Positions 1 through 8,873 of a DNA stretch of 46,366 nucleotides are shown one piece after another. The DNA comes from Clostridiales bacterium UBA1763 (GTDB lineage: Bacteria; Bacillota; Clostridia; Oscillospirales; Oscillospiraceae). How positions within the stretch are numbered: position 1 is the stretch's first letter; each line of letters begins with the position of its first letter. The position numbers and the translations under genes were made by a program. A model generated the notes under the pieces. The model had not been told where the DNA came from and ran no database searches. It saw nothing but the letters and a program-made list of their open reading frames with translations. The DNA is taken from assembly GCA_002314685.1 (NCBI GenBank), contig DCHB01000025.1, positions 1 through 46,366 on the forward strand. Direction: 5' to 3'.

Positions 1-27
1 TTTGATAGCCGACAACAAAAAGCCTTT

Positions 28-52
28 GGGCACTCTCACAAAGAGAGTGCCC
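28..52 (-). terminator. Intrinsic terminator after spoVT
   Basis: A perfect 10-bp inverted repeat (GGGCACTCTC / GAGAGTGCCC) with a 5-nt loop. It has a T run on the plus side (53-57) and a T-rich stretch on the minus side, so it can stop transcription in both directions. It lies about 30 nt past the spoVT stop codon, which makes it the likely spoVT terminator. Confidence 0.8.
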
Positions 53-80
53 TTTTTCGTGCTTTATGGGAGAAAAGCTG

Positions 81-620
81 TCAGCATTCCATCTGTTTAC
101 CGAGAAAGCCTGCGGCAGTCTGCGCGAGCTTGTATTCAAGCTCGGAGCAGGGCACGGCGGTTTTCGGCGAAACAAAAAGCACCCCGCCGAGCACGTCGCC
201 CTCGGATATAATTGGCGCCGCTGCCTTGACAAAAAAGCCGTCCGTTCCGTCGGCAACGCTGATGCCCGCGCCCGTCGTGTGACGGTAGGCGCTTCGGTTT
301 TCGCACAGGCGTTCAAGCTCGGACGAAATGCGTTTTTCGTTGAGCTCGCGCCGTGCCCCGCCCGCAATGGCGATAACACTGTCACGGTCGCAAACCGCGC
401 AAATCGCGTCGGTGGATTTGTGCAGGCTGTCGCAGAGCTGTGCGGCGAAGTCTGTAAGCTCACCCACGGGGGAGTATTTTTTGAATATGACCTCGCCGTC
501 CTTGTCGGTGTATATCTCCAACGGGTCGCCCTCGCGGATGCGCATGGTGCGGCGGATTTCCTTGGGGATAACAACTCTGCCGAGGTCGTCGATTCTGCGG
601 ACTATTCCGGTTGCTTTCAT
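81..620 (-). CDS. spoVT: SpoVT, AbrB-family stage V sporulation regulator
   Basis: 179 aa, the usual SpoVT length. Residues 1-50 form a swapped-hairpin AbrB DNA-binding domain (start MKATGIVRRIDDLGRVVIPK, then the typical RIREGDPLEIYTD stretch). Residues from about 55 to the end are a GAF-like domain, as in Bacillus subtilis SpoVT. In that family the protein modulates sigma-G-dependent forespore genes. The minus-strand ATG is preceded by AAAGGAG at a suitable distance. It is transcribed divergently from the polysaccharide operon, and nothing links the two. Its presence indicates a spore-forming lineage. Identification is by motif and length and I am very sure of the family. Confidence 0.95.
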   Translation of the reverse strand: MKATGIVRRIDDLGRVVIPKEIRRTMRIREGDPLEIYTDKDGEVIFKKYSPVGELTDFAAQLCDSLHKSTDAICAVCDRDSVIAIAGGARRELNEKRISSELERLCENRSAYRHTTGAGISVADGTDGFFVKAAAPIISEGDVLGGVLFVSPKTAVPCSELEYKLAQTAAGFLGKQMEC

Positions 621-782
621 GTATATTTATCTCCTTTGACGAAAACTTGTACGCAGATATTTTCTGCACAAAAATCCAAATTATTCGCAAAAACATCCGA
701 GCGCTTGCGAGTGTTGCCGAAAAATACGGGCGATTTTGTGTAAAAAATTTGAAATTAACACCGCAAATATACATTATTTATA

Positions 783-811
783 TTTACATCTATCTTTTGC
801 TGTATTATAAT
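783..811 (+). promoter_or_regulatory. Sigma-A-type promoter of the polysaccharide operon
   Basis: TTTACA at 783-788, a 17-bp spacer, then TATAAT at 806-811, in an AT-rich stretch. Transcription would begin near 818, leaving a leader of about 60 nt before the ATG at 880. No other strong promoter was seen before 19208, and most gaps between genes are short, so this may drive the whole polysaccharide operon. Confidence 0.7.
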
Positions 812-879
812 ATTATTGATTTACTATGCGATACTATGCCCATTAGTTGTTGATAATGGTTTTTACCAGAGGTAGAGCT

Positions 880-2451
880 ATGTTGAAGAAAGAATTAGAC
901 AATGTGTCGGAGATGCAAAAGCATCTGTTTGAGAAAGGATTTCTCATCACCGACAGCGAGATAAAATGCGAAAACGAATTTCCCTTCTACGGAAACTGGG
1001 ATAAGACCGTTATCGGCGGTTATAACTTTTGGATTTACAGAGGCGTAAAGCTGTTTACAGCGGAGTACGAGGGAAATGTGGCATTTCTGATCGGTCACGC
1101 CTACAATCCGTACAGCATGGATTACGAGGAATCGGTAATTCTTGAGAAAGCTGCTGAGGCTTATGGCACCGAGGCATATCAGGAGCTTCTTGACGAGCTC
1201 ACAGGCGTATATATAACGGGTGTGGTCAAGGCTGGCGGAATTGAATTTCAGCTTGACGCCTCAGGTATGCAGTACGGATGTTACGGCGAGGTGGACGGAA
1301 AGCAGTACATAGCCTCACACATGCGCCTGATTGGAGATATATGCGGTCTTGAAACATTTGACTATGTGCGCAGACTTGTTTCCTACCGATGGTATCACTA
1401 CATGATGGGCAACTATATGCCGGGGGATATAACCTGCTTTGAGGGTATTAAGCGCATAATTCCCAACACCTATGTAAGCCTTGAAAACGGGCAATACTCG
1501 GTAACCCGCTTCTATCCCAACAAAGAGATAAAAATGGCGGAAACCGAGGAGGAATATGCCGAGATAATTGCTGAGGGCTCACGCATTTTTAAGAATACTA
1601 TGGAGCTTATTCCGAAAAAGTGGAAGCGCCCTGCGATTTCCCTCACGGGCGGAGTTGACAGTAATACAACCTTTGCCGCGGCAAACGGCAACTATGATAA
1701 ATATGAGACCTTCAGTTATATCGCCATGTACCGCGAGTCGGTGGATGCCGAAAAGGCTGAGGAGATAAGCGGGCATTTCAATGTAAAGCACACGACCTAT
1801 CAGATTCCCGATAACAATGCCGAAGTGCCAAATTTTGAGCTTTATAAAAAGATATTTGAACACAATGACGGAAATATCGGTTATTGCAAAGACAACGATG
1901 TTCGAAAAAAGATTGTGCTTATAAACTCAGATACCTGTGATGTTGAAGTCAAAAGCTGGATATCCGAGACAATCCGAGCCTATGCGTATAAATATTTCGG
2001 CAGAACAAGTTATCCCAAGAGCCTTAGCCCCCGAAACTACACATCGCTCTACAAGATTTTCCTCCTTGACAGACGACTTGCAAGGGAAACTGACGCCTAC
2101 TTTGCTGAATATTTGAAGAACACTGATCTGAAAAATCATCTATACAACTACGATGAGAGCGATTTCTTTGTGTGGGAGATGATGCACGGCGGAAAATGCG
2201 GACTTAATATCGGCGTTATGAAGCAATGTCACGACATCACGATTCCATACAATAACCGCAGATGGCTTGACACACTGCTGAGAGTGCCGCTTGAGTACAG
2301 AATCAGCGACAAGCACCACATGGATATGAAAAAGCTCATGAACGAGGAGCTTTACGATATGGGGATCCGCGTGGTGAATTTGAACGAAACAAAGCTCAGA
2401 AAACGGGCGATCAATATGTATTACATCATAAACAGCCATATTTCTTTCTAA
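880..2451 (+). CDS. Asparagine synthase-like amidotransferase (degenerate glutaminase domain)
   Basis: About 523 aa from the ATG at 880, chosen because AGAGG lies 7 nt upstream; the reading frame is open further upstream to a TTG at 847. Residues 1-180 resemble the N-terminal class II glutamine amidotransferase fold (DELTGVY, then a D..G..Y..Y pattern), but there is no cysteine right after the initiator Met, so glutaminase activity is unlikely. Residues 255-261 (LTGGVDS) form the ATP-pyrophosphatase P-loop that adenylates a carboxylate in asparagine synthases. In surface polysaccharide clusters such proteins (WbpS-like) can amidate uronic acids. As first gene of this operon it may amidate a sugar acid, but that is inference. 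It could also act with free ammonia or be non-catalytic. Confidence 0.8.
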   Translation: MLKKELDNVSEMQKHLFEKGFLITDSEIKCENEFPFYGNWDKTVIGGYNFWIYRGVKLFTAEYEGNVAFLIGHAYNPYSMDYEESVILEKAAEAYGTEAYQELLDELTGVYITGVVKAGGIEFQLDASGMQYGCYGEVDGKQYIASHMRLIGDICGLETFDYVRRLVSYRWYHYMMGNYMPGDITCFEGIKRIIPNTYVSLENGQYSVTRFYPNKEIKMAETEEEYAEIIAEGSRIFKNTMELIPKKWKRPAISLTGGVDSNTTFAAANGNYDKYETFSYIAMYRESVDAEKAEEISGHFNVKHTTYQIPDNNAEVPNFELYKKIFEHNDGNIGYCKDNDVRKKIVLINSDTCDVEVKSWISETIRAYAYKYFGRTSYPKSLSPRNYTSLYKIFLLDRRLARETDAYFAEYLKNTDLKNHLYNYDESDFFVWEMMHGGKCGLNIGVMKQCHDITIPYNNRRWLDTLLRVPLEYRISDKHHMDMKKLMNEELYDMGIRVVNLNETKLRKRAINMYYIINSHISF

Positions 2452-2462
2452 TCGGGGACGCC

Positions 2463-3587
2463 ATGAAAATACTCTTTGTTGCCACAGTGCGAAGCCATAT
2501 AGGACAATTTCATATGCCTGTTATTCGGGCACTAAAATCTGCGGGACATGAAGTGCACGCTGCATTTAAGGATAACTCGGCGGACAAGCAGGGGCTTGAC
2601 CTTTCAAGCATAGATAAGGTTTTTGAAATACCATTTGAGCGTAGCCCTTTTAAGCCACAAAATATTAGGGCATATAAAGAACTTAAAAAGGTGATTGATG
2701 AGGGAAACTATGATATCATTCACTGCCATACCCCAATGGGCGCGGTCATCACCCGACTCGCAGCAAAATCTGCACGCAAAAAAGGATCAAAGGTCATATA
2801 CACTGCCCACGGTTTCCACTTCTACAAAGGCGCACCAAAGAAAAACTGGCTAATGTTCTACCCTGTCGAAAAATTACTCTCTAAGCACACAGATTTGCTG
2901 ATTACAATCAATCAGGAAGACTATGACCTTGCCGTGAGAAAAAAATTCAAAATGGGGAAAATTGTCAAAATAAACGGTGTAGGTGTTGACCTTTCAAAAT
3001 TTTCAATATCCACTCCCGAACAGCAGAAAATTTTGCGCAAAGAATGCGGTTTCGGAGCAGATAATTTTATTATGCTGTACGCGGCAGATTTATCTGAACG
3101 TAAAAATCAGCCTATGATATTCAAAGCAATAGCGAGAATAAAAAACGAACTGCCAAATGTTATTGCACTTTTGCCGGGCCAACCTATTCTCAGAGACAAA
3201 TACGAAAAGCAGTGTGACGACCTCGGAATCGCTGACAGAGTACAGTTTATGGGCTACAGACGCGACATTGATAAACTGCTTGTAATAAGTGATTGCGTAA
3301 TTTCATCCAGCCGTCAAGAGGGGTTGCCTATTAACCTGATTGAAGCGGCGGCAAGTGGTAAGTACATAATCTCAACCGATGTTCGCGGCAGTGCCGATGT
3401 TGTGCGACAGAGTGGCTACGGTGCGTTGGTTAAGTTGAACGACGATGCTGCAATGGCGGAAGAAATTAAAAAAGCCTGCATAAAGGGTGTTCCCACACGA
3501 CAGCAGGTTGATGAAATTAAAGTTTATGACGAGAAAAGCATAGTGGAAACCGTCATGGGGATCTATAAAGAGGCACTGAATGGTTAA
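2463..3587 (+). CDS. Glycosyltransferase family 4
   Basis: 374 aa, a GT-B fold retaining glycosyltransferase. The N-terminal half starts MKILFVATVRSHIGQFHMPV and carries the acceptor-side motif YDIIHCHTPMGA and the YTAHGFHFYKG motif. The C-terminal half has a GT4 nucleotide-sugar site: LYAADLSERKNQ, LGIADRVQFMGYRRDI, then SSSRQEGLPINLIEAAASG, whose E-x7-E pattern is typical of GT4. It probably adds a sugar to the lipid-linked repeat unit on the cytoplasmic face of the membrane. It starts 11 bp after the asparagine synthase-like gene and overlaps the following licD-like gene by 8 bp, so all are co-transcribed. Donor and acceptor cannot be told from sequence. Confidence 0.92.
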   Translation: MKILFVATVRSHIGQFHMPVIRALKSAGHEVHAAFKDNSADKQGLDLSSIDKVFEIPFERSPFKPQNIRAYKELKKVIDEGNYDIIHCHTPMGAVITRLAAKSARKKGSKVIYTAHGFHFYKGAPKKNWLMFYPVEKLLSKHTDLLITINQEDYDLAVRKKFKMGKIVKINGVGVDLSKFSISTPEQQKILRKECGFGADNFIMLYAADLSERKNQPMIFKAIARIKNELPNVIALLPGQPILRDKYEKQCDDLGIADRVQFMGYRRDIDKLLVISDCVISSSRQEGLPINLIEAAASGKYIISTDVRGSADVVRQSGYGALVKLNDDAAMAEEIKKACIKGVPTRQQVDEIKVYDEKSIVETVMGIYKEALNG

Positions 3588-4431
3588 TATTTATGACGAA
3601 GATAAGCTAAAGATTGTCTGGGCTGAAGAACAAAGCATACTTGACGCATTTGATAAGGTATGCAGAGAGAATGACCTGCGTTATTCGCTTGCCTACGGCA
3701 CATTGCTCGGCGCAGTAAGACACGGCGGCTTTATCCCGTGGGATGATGATGTTGACGTTATGATGCCGCGTGAGGATTATGAAAAGCTAAAAACAATATG
3801 GAATGATGTAGCACCCGAGGAATTTTTGCTACAAGATGATGAAAAGCACGATGATCTTGTAAATAATTTTATAAAAATTCGCAAGGATAATACTACATTT
3901 TTGCAATTTGAGTATGAAAAAAATGTGTCATATCACACGGGAATATACATAGATGTTTTTCCCTGCGACAGGGTTGCGCCCAGGAAATTGAGTAGAAAAT
4001 GGCAGTATTTCCTTATTGCACTGAGTCTGCTGTTTAACCGCGGATACACAAGCGGAACAAAAGGCGTTGCGGGCTTTATAGAGAAAGTACTCCTTAAAAT
4101 TGTGCCGAAGAAGTATTACCTCGTGATAAGCATATTTTTTGGAAAAAGAAGCCGCCGATGGAATAGGCACACCGAAGCGCAATATATGTCTGCCGCCACG
4201 CTTGCAGATAGTCGAAGGTTTTTTCAAGCGACCATTTTCGACAATTTACAGAATATCACATTTAGCGATAGGGAATACATAGCCGTAAGAGATGTAGACG
4301 AGATGCTGAAGACTATGTACGGCGACTATATGAAGCTGCCTCCCGAAGAAGAACGCGTGTGGACGCACCACCCGATACTCATTGATTTTGAACATAACTA
4401 TGAGGAACTCATTAAAGAGGGAAAAGTATGA
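3580..4431 (+). CDS. LicD-family phosphotransferase (first copy)
   Basis: 283 aa. The N-terminal half holds the diagnostic LicD signature LAYGTLLGAVRHGGFIPWDD followed by DVDVMMPREDY, the nucleotidyltransferase-fold metal-binding aspartates. LicD proteins transfer phosphocholine, and in other cases phosphoethanolamine or other phospho-groups, from a CDP-activated donor to glycans. The gene overlaps the GT4 gene by 8 bp and the next GT2 by 4 bp (ATGA), and AGAGG sits 6 nt before the ATG. A second LicD (19350-20183) and a LicC-like cytidylyltransferase (21663-22553) lie downstream, so the polymer may be decorated with a phospho-amine. The transferred group is inferred, not seen. Confidence 0.9.
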   Translation: MVNIYDEDKLKIVWAEEQSILDAFDKVCRENDLRYSLAYGTLLGAVRHGGFIPWDDDVDVMMPREDYEKLKTIWNDVAPEEFLLQDDEKHDDLVNNFIKIRKDNTTFLQFEYEKNVSYHTGIYIDVFPCDRVAPRKLSRKWQYFLIALSLLFNRGYTSGTKGVAGFIEKVLLKIVPKKYYLVISIFFGKRSRRWNRHTEAQYMSAATLADSRRFFQATIFDNLQNITFSDREYIAVRDVDEMLKTMYGDYMKLPPEEERVWTHHPILIDFEHNYEELIKEGKV

Positions 4432-5405
4432 ACCCTAAGTATTCGGTGATAATACCCGTTTATAACGCTGAAAAAACACTGCGCAGATGCGTGGACAGCC
4501 TGCTCTCGCAGAAGAGAGAGGACGTTGAAATAATACTCATAAATGACGGTTCAACTGACAACGGCCGTGAGATCTGTGAGCAATATGAGAAAGAATATCA
4601 ACAGGTCATTTTCGTTGATAAAGAGAACGGCGGAGTTTCAACTGCAAGAAACGCGGGGCTTGATGTCGCAAGCGGAGAATATATTACCTTTGTTGATAGC
4701 GATGACTGGGTGACTGATGACTATTTCTTGAGTATAGATGATGTGCTGTCGGAATATAATTACGATTTCATTAGGTTTTCATTCTGCACTGCACGTAATA
4801 TTAACGCTGGAATTAGTGCAAAGAGTAGAGAAACAGCGATTTCAAAAATAATTGAAGATATATGTAACAAGTCAATTAACGGACCTGTAGCAAAAATCTA
4901 TAAGCGAGAAATAGTTAGCGGGTGCAATGTTCGCTTTCCCGAGGGAGCATCAATAGCGGAGGACAGAGCATTTAATATTGCTTACTCAACTCACATTAAG
5001 AGCTATAGAGTGTCAAGCAAGCAGGTGTATTTTGTCAGTACGGAAAACGAAAATTCACTCTCGAGAAAACATCAAGATAACCTTGACGAGCAGTTTGCAA
5101 TAACGGGCAAATACGCAAGGGACGCTATTTTCAATGCGGATATTTCTGCTGAGGAAAAGAGACAATACTTTGCGGCAATGAATTTTGGAGACGCCCGCGT
5201 TATATATAAACGTGCAAAGGATCTCCGCAGGGGCGGCGTTAGTTTTTTCAAAAGGCTAAAAATCCTTCGCAAGCATTGCAGAGAGATAAACCAAAAGCAA
5301 TATGACTATCCTAAAACAAGATACTGTACCCTAATAACCTTGCCGATTAGATTTAACTTGGTACTTGTTATTGATCTTATGGTGTGGGTGTTGTTACACA
5401 GGTAA
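4428..5405 (+). CDS. Glycosyltransferase family 2
   Basis: 325 aa with a GT-A fold domain in the first ~110 residues: YSVIIPVYNAEKTLRRCVDS, the nucleotide-binding LINDGSTD, NGGVSTARNAGL and the metal-binding DSDDW. The C-terminal third is a basic region ending in a hydrophobic stretch (LITLPIRFNLVLVIDLMVWV), perhaps a membrane-associated helix. It overlaps the licD-like gene by ATGA. Just after its stop lies the remnant of another glycosyltransferase (5410-5493), so the region behind it has suffered a deletion. The sugar specificity is unknown. Confidence 0.9.
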   Translation: MNPKYSVIIPVYNAEKTLRRCVDSLLSQKREDVEIILINDGSTDNGREICEQYEKEYQQVIFVDKENGGVSTARNAGLDVASGEYITFVDSDDWVTDDYFLSIDDVLSEYNYDFIRFSFCTARNINAGISAKSRETAISKIIEDICNKSINGPVAKIYKREIVSGCNVRFPEGASIAEDRAFNIAYSTHIKSYRVSSKQVYFVSTENENSLSRKHQDNLDEQFAITGKYARDAIFNADISAEEKRQYFAAMNFGDARVIYKRAKDLRRGGVSFFKRLKILRKHCREINQKQYDYPKTRYCTLITLPIRFNLVLVIDLMVWVLLHR

Positions 5406-5409
5406 AGAT

Positions 5410-5493
5410 ATACCCTACGTATTACACATCGTTGCAAAACTGTATATTGGCGGGGCGGAGAAGGTCGCTCGGGAAAAACACGGATATAAATAA
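5410..5493 (+). pseudogene. Remnant of a GT4 glycosyltransferase N-terminus
   Basis: The stretch reads in frame as IPYVLHIVAKLYIGGAEKVA and seven more residues, then TAA. This is the classic start of a family 4 glycosyltransferase (V-L-H-I-V...GGAEK), comparable to the GGAEKVLRNL of the gene at 6635. There is no start codon close upstream in this frame, and only 27 codons remain, so it is debris. The remaining residues REKHGYK do not continue the family pattern, which suggests an internal deletion or recombination joined the start of a gene to another sequence. Confidence 0.75.
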
Positions 5494-5502
5494 AGGACTG
5501 CT

Positions 5503-6642
5503 ATGGAAAAAATAAAAGTCTTAATAGTTGCGGGAACTATGAGCTTCGGCGGTATAGAAAACCAGCTCATGCACCTTCTGCGGCAGGCAGACAAGGGAAA
5601 ATTTCAGATAGATTTTACGACAACCGCAGACAATCCGTTTTACAAAGAGGAAATGGAAGCTCTCGGGGCAAAATGTATTAAGATACCGCAAACAGAGGGC
5701 AGGCGTTTTCTGCGCTATTGCAGAGCCCTGTTCCGTGTTATGAAGGGCGGGGATTATGATATCGTCCATTCTCATGAGTTGTTCCACAGCGGAATGGTAT
5801 TGCTTACTGCAAGACTCGCAGGAGTAAAGCACAGATTTGTGCACGCCCATAATTGGATGGAGGGCGACAGCCTCGATGAGAAAAAAGGTCTTGTCCGAAG
5901 GCTGTACAACCGTGTTATGCAGAAGCTGATTATCCGCAATGCGACACAGTTTATTGCCTGCTCATCCTTTGCGGGAAAATTTCTCTACGGAGAAAAGGTC
6001 ATTAAGCAGGACAATTATCATCTTGTGTTCAATTCCGTTGATACGGGCAGATTTATCGAGCAATACGACAAGGTCGAAAGCGGAGAGCTCTGCGATGACT
6101 GGGTTAATGTCATTCAGGTAGGCAGATTTTCTTCAGTAAAAAATCAGCTGTTCACTGCCGAAATTGCTGAAGTATTCAAAACCCGAGGCAAAAAAATCCG
6201 CATCCTATGTGCGGGAAACTGCGGCGGAGACTACGATGAACAGGTTAAGAAAGCAATAGCGGAAAAGGAAATCGGCGACTATATGAAGCTCCTCGGTGTT
6301 CGCAGAGACATAGACGTGCTGATGCGCAAGTCGAGCGCGTTCCTGCTGCCCTCACTTTATGAGGGAATGCCGCTTGTTATGATAGAGGCACAGGCAGCGG
6401 GGCTTGCCTGTGTGACCGCAGATACATACTCACACGAGGTTGATTTCGGAATAGGCAGCGTTCAGTGGCTTAAGCTTGAAAACACTGCGGAAGAATGGGC
6501 GGACGCGGTGGAAAGGGCGATTGAGCAGGGTCGTGCCGACAAGAATACGGTGATTGAGGCGGTCAATATATACGGCTTTGACTCAAAAATATTTGCAGAG
6601 AAGCTTTGCAATTTGTACATAAAAAGTATGACTGATGATTAA
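5503..6642 (+). CDS. Glycosyltransferase family 4 (EpsF-like)
   Basis: 379 aa GT-B glycosyltransferase. It begins VLIVAGTMSFGGIENQLMHL, a pattern shared with EpsF-type enzymes, followed by YDIVHSHELFHSG, then HRFVHAHNW in the N-domain. The C-domain has VGRFSSVKNQLF, DYMKLLGVRRDIDVLMR and LPSLYEGMPLVMIEAQAAGL with the GT4 donor-site glutamates. AAAGGA precedes the ATG by 7 nt. It overlaps the next GT4 gene by 8 bp. It probably extends the repeat unit in the cytoplasm; the donor sugar cannot be told. Confidence 0.92.
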   Translation: MEKIKVLIVAGTMSFGGIENQLMHLLRQADKGKFQIDFTTTADNPFYKEEMEALGAKCIKIPQTEGRRFLRYCRALFRVMKGGDYDIVHSHELFHSGMVLLTARLAGVKHRFVHAHNWMEGDSLDEKKGLVRRLYNRVMQKLIIRNATQFIACSSFAGKFLYGEKVIKQDNYHLVFNSVDTGRFIEQYDKVESGELCDDWVNVIQVGRFSSVKNQLFTAEIAEVFKTRGKKIRILCAGNCGGDYDEQVKKAIAEKEIGDYMKLLGVRRDIDVLMRKSSAFLLPSLYEGMPLVMIEAQAAGLACVTADTYSHEVDFGIGSVQWLKLENTAEEWADAVERAIEQGRADKNTVIEAVNIYGFDSKIFAEKLCNLYIKSMTDD

Positions 6643-7756
6643 AATTCTGTTTTTTGTCGAAAATTTAACAGAAGGCGGGGCGGAAAAGGTCCTGCGCAAC
6701 CTCGTCAATAATATGGACCAAAGCAGATTTGACATTACTGTGCAGACTGTGTGGCCCTGCGATGCGAAAAAGTATCTCGTCGAGGGCGTGCACTACAAGT
6801 CCGTGTGCGCCGAGCGAAGCCGCACGAATGCTCTGCGCTATCGTGTGGAGGCGGCACTCGGTATCACATACAACCTGCACGTAAAGGACGATTACGACAT
6901 TGAGTGCGCGTATCTTGAGTGCGGCGCGACTAAGGTCATGGCGTCGTCCGCAAACAAAAAGGCAAAGAAGCTTGCGTGGGTGCACTGCGATTTGAAAAAG
7001 GCGATGTCAGACCCGCAGGGCTTTGCCGTAGGTACGAGAAAGTATTACGAGAAGTTTGACAAGGTCATCTGCGTGTCGAAAAATGTGCAGGACAGCTTCC
7101 GCGAGCTTTTCGGCGACGGTATTCCGACTGAGCTTGTGTATAACACCGTTGACGATGACGAGATAAAGCAAAAGGCACTGTTGCCTCTGCCCGACGGGAT
7201 TAAAATGCCGCCTATGACGGTCGTTTCGCTCGGCAGACTGTCGGCGCCGAAAAAATATATGCGCCTTTTGAAAGCGCATAAACGATTGCTCAATGAGGGC
7301 GTAGAGCACAATGTGTGGATTCTCGGTGAGGGTCCCGACAGAACGGAGCTCGAAAAATTTATTGATGATAATAAGCTTTCGGAGACGGCAAAGCTCCTCG
7401 GCTTTTTTGATAATCCTTACCCGTTTTTGCGCGAGGCTGAGCTGCTTGCCTGCTCGTCGGAATATGAGGGCTTCAGCACATTCGTAACCGAGGGCGTGAT
7501 ACTCGGAAAATCGATTGTCACGACCGACTGCGGCGGAATGCGCGAAATTCTCGGCGACTCAGAGTACGGGCTTATTTGCGACAACAGCGAAAACGGAATA
7601 TACGAGGGCTTGAAGGCGATGCTTACGGATGAAAAACTGAGAGCAGACTACGCCGCAAAAGCCGTAAAACGCGGAAGAGATTTTTCAACTCAAAGTCTCG
7701 TGTCTGAAACAGAACGCTATTTTGAAAACATTCTCGGAGAGAGCATAAATGATTAA
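6635..7756 (+). CDS. Glycosyltransferase family 4
   Basis: 373 aa. The N-terminus MIKILFFVENLTEGGAEKVL is the canonical GT4 glycine-rich start, and the C-terminal donor domain shows VSLGRLSAPKKYMRLL, LGEGPDRTELE, LLGFFDNPYPFLREAELLAC and SSEYEGFSTFVTEGVILGKS. This E-x7-E arrangement (EYEGFSTFVTE) is typical of retaining GT4 enzymes. Overlaps of 8 bp with the genes on both sides indicate translational coupling. It is one of three intact GT4 enzymes in the operon. Specificity unknown. Confidence 0.92.
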   Translation: MIKILFFVENLTEGGAEKVLRNLVNNMDQSRFDITVQTVWPCDAKKYLVEGVHYKSVCAERSRTNALRYRVEAALGITYNLHVKDDYDIECAYLECGATKVMASSANKKAKKLAWVHCDLKKAMSDPQGFAVGTRKYYEKFDKVICVSKNVQDSFRELFGDGIPTELVYNTVDDDEIKQKALLPLPDGIKMPPMTVVSLGRLSAPKKYMRLLKAHKRLLNEGVEHNVWILGEGPDRTELEKFIDDNKLSETAKLLGFFDNPYPFLREAELLACSSEYEGFSTFVTEGVILGKSIVTTDCGGMREILGDSEYGLICDNSENGIYEGLKAMLTDEKLRADYAAKAVKRGRDFSTQSLVSETERYFENILGESIND

Positions 7757-8849
7757 CGCATACACACTGATGCTTGCCGCGATAATCCTGTTGGGATTTT
7801 CGATGCACGGATATGTCAGGGGAAATAAAAAGTACATAGTGATCGCATTTCTCCTGCTGTTTTGCATTATGGGTTTGCGTGATGTAAATGCCTTCGGAAG
7901 TGACGCATCAGGCTCAAACGGGTCCTATGTTGTGTCGTACCGCGGAATGAAAAACACGGCGTGGGACGATATTGCAAGTGAGGACGACGAAAACTACAAC
8001 CTCGGTTTTTCATATTTGATGAAGCTCGTATATGAGCTCTCAGACGGCGATTATCAGACCTTTATAACCGTAATTTCGGCGTTTTTTATGTTCTCCTATG
8101 CCCATTTTGTTAAAAGATACTCGCCCGACCCAATGCAAAGCGTTTTGTATTTCCTCGGACTGCTGTATTTTCTCATGCTGTTTGACATACTCAAGCAGGC
8201 GATTGCGATGTCGATACTGCTGTTTGCGTTTGACGCAGTAATGGAAAAAAAGCTGATAAAATTCATACTGCTTACCCTGCTCGCGTCGTGGTTTCATTTC
8301 CCAGCACTCGTTTTCCTGCCCTCGTATATCATAGGGCAGATTAAAGTCGGAAAAAGGTATCTAATTGTCCTCGGGGCGGTGCTTTTGCTTACGTATATTT
8401 TCCGTGAACAGATTCTCCAGCTTATGCTCGATTCATACGGCAAAGGAGATATAGAAGGCGGTCTGGACGGCATAAAGTTTTTGCGAAACAAGGTTGTCAT
8501 TATGATAGTCATAGTCGTTGCCGCGGTTGCACTCCGACCGCCGACGCCCGATGACAGACTATACAACACCCTGCTCGTGTTCGCGGGTGTGGCAATAATT
8601 TTCCAGACCTTCTGCGGCTACAACAACATTTTCGAGCGCCTTGCCGACTACTATTTCCAAACGGCAATCGTATTCATCCCGCTTGTGTTTGAAAAGTGCG
8701 AGAAGAAAAGTCCGTTTTTGGACGTGATATCCGACAGAAGAATGAAAACGGTGGCACCGTTTGTGTTCTGCGCCTTTGCCGCATGGCGCTTCGCAACAAT
8801 GGTCACAAACTCACCGACCTACATGCCGTTCAGATTCATGTGGCAGTGA
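7749..8849 (+). CDS. epsG: EpsG-family polysaccharide polymerase
   Basis: 366 aa integral membrane protein with roughly eight to ten hydrophobic segments. It matches the EpsG family (functional analogue of Wzy): the early LLFCIMGLRDVNAFGSDA region, then NYNLGFSYLMKLV, and the hallmark ILKQAIAMSILLFA followed by SWFHFPALVFLP. Such proteins polymerise lipid-linked repeat units on the outer face of the cytoplasmic membrane. It overlaps the upstream GT4 by 8 bp. It is noteworthy because the same operon has an ABC exporter (Wzm/Wzt), a pathway that usually needs no Wzy-like polymerase. Confidence 0.88.
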   Translation: MINAYTLMLAAIILLGFSMHGYVRGNKKYIVIAFLLLFCIMGLRDVNAFGSDASGSNGSYVVSYRGMKNTAWDDIASEDDENYNLGFSYLMKLVYELSDGDYQTFITVISAFFMFSYAHFVKRYSPDPMQSVLYFLGLLYFLMLFDILKQAIAMSILLFAFDAVMEKKLIKFILLTLLASWFHFPALVFLPSYIIGQIKVGKRYLIVLGAVLLLTYIFREQILQLMLDSYGKGDIEGGLDGIKFLRNKVVIMIVIVVAAVALRPPTPDDRLYNTLLVFAGVAIIFQTFCGYNNIFERLADYYFQTAIVFIPLVFEKCEKKSPFLDVISDRRMKTVAPFVFCAFAAWRFATMVTNSPTYMPFRFMWQ

Positions 8850-8873
8850 TGCAACGCACTGAGAGGAATGCTT

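Noticed and set aside
66..743. 225-codon plus-strand ORF opposite spoVT
   Set aside because: It is the mirror frame of a well-recognised gene, has no family motifs and no ribosome binding site.
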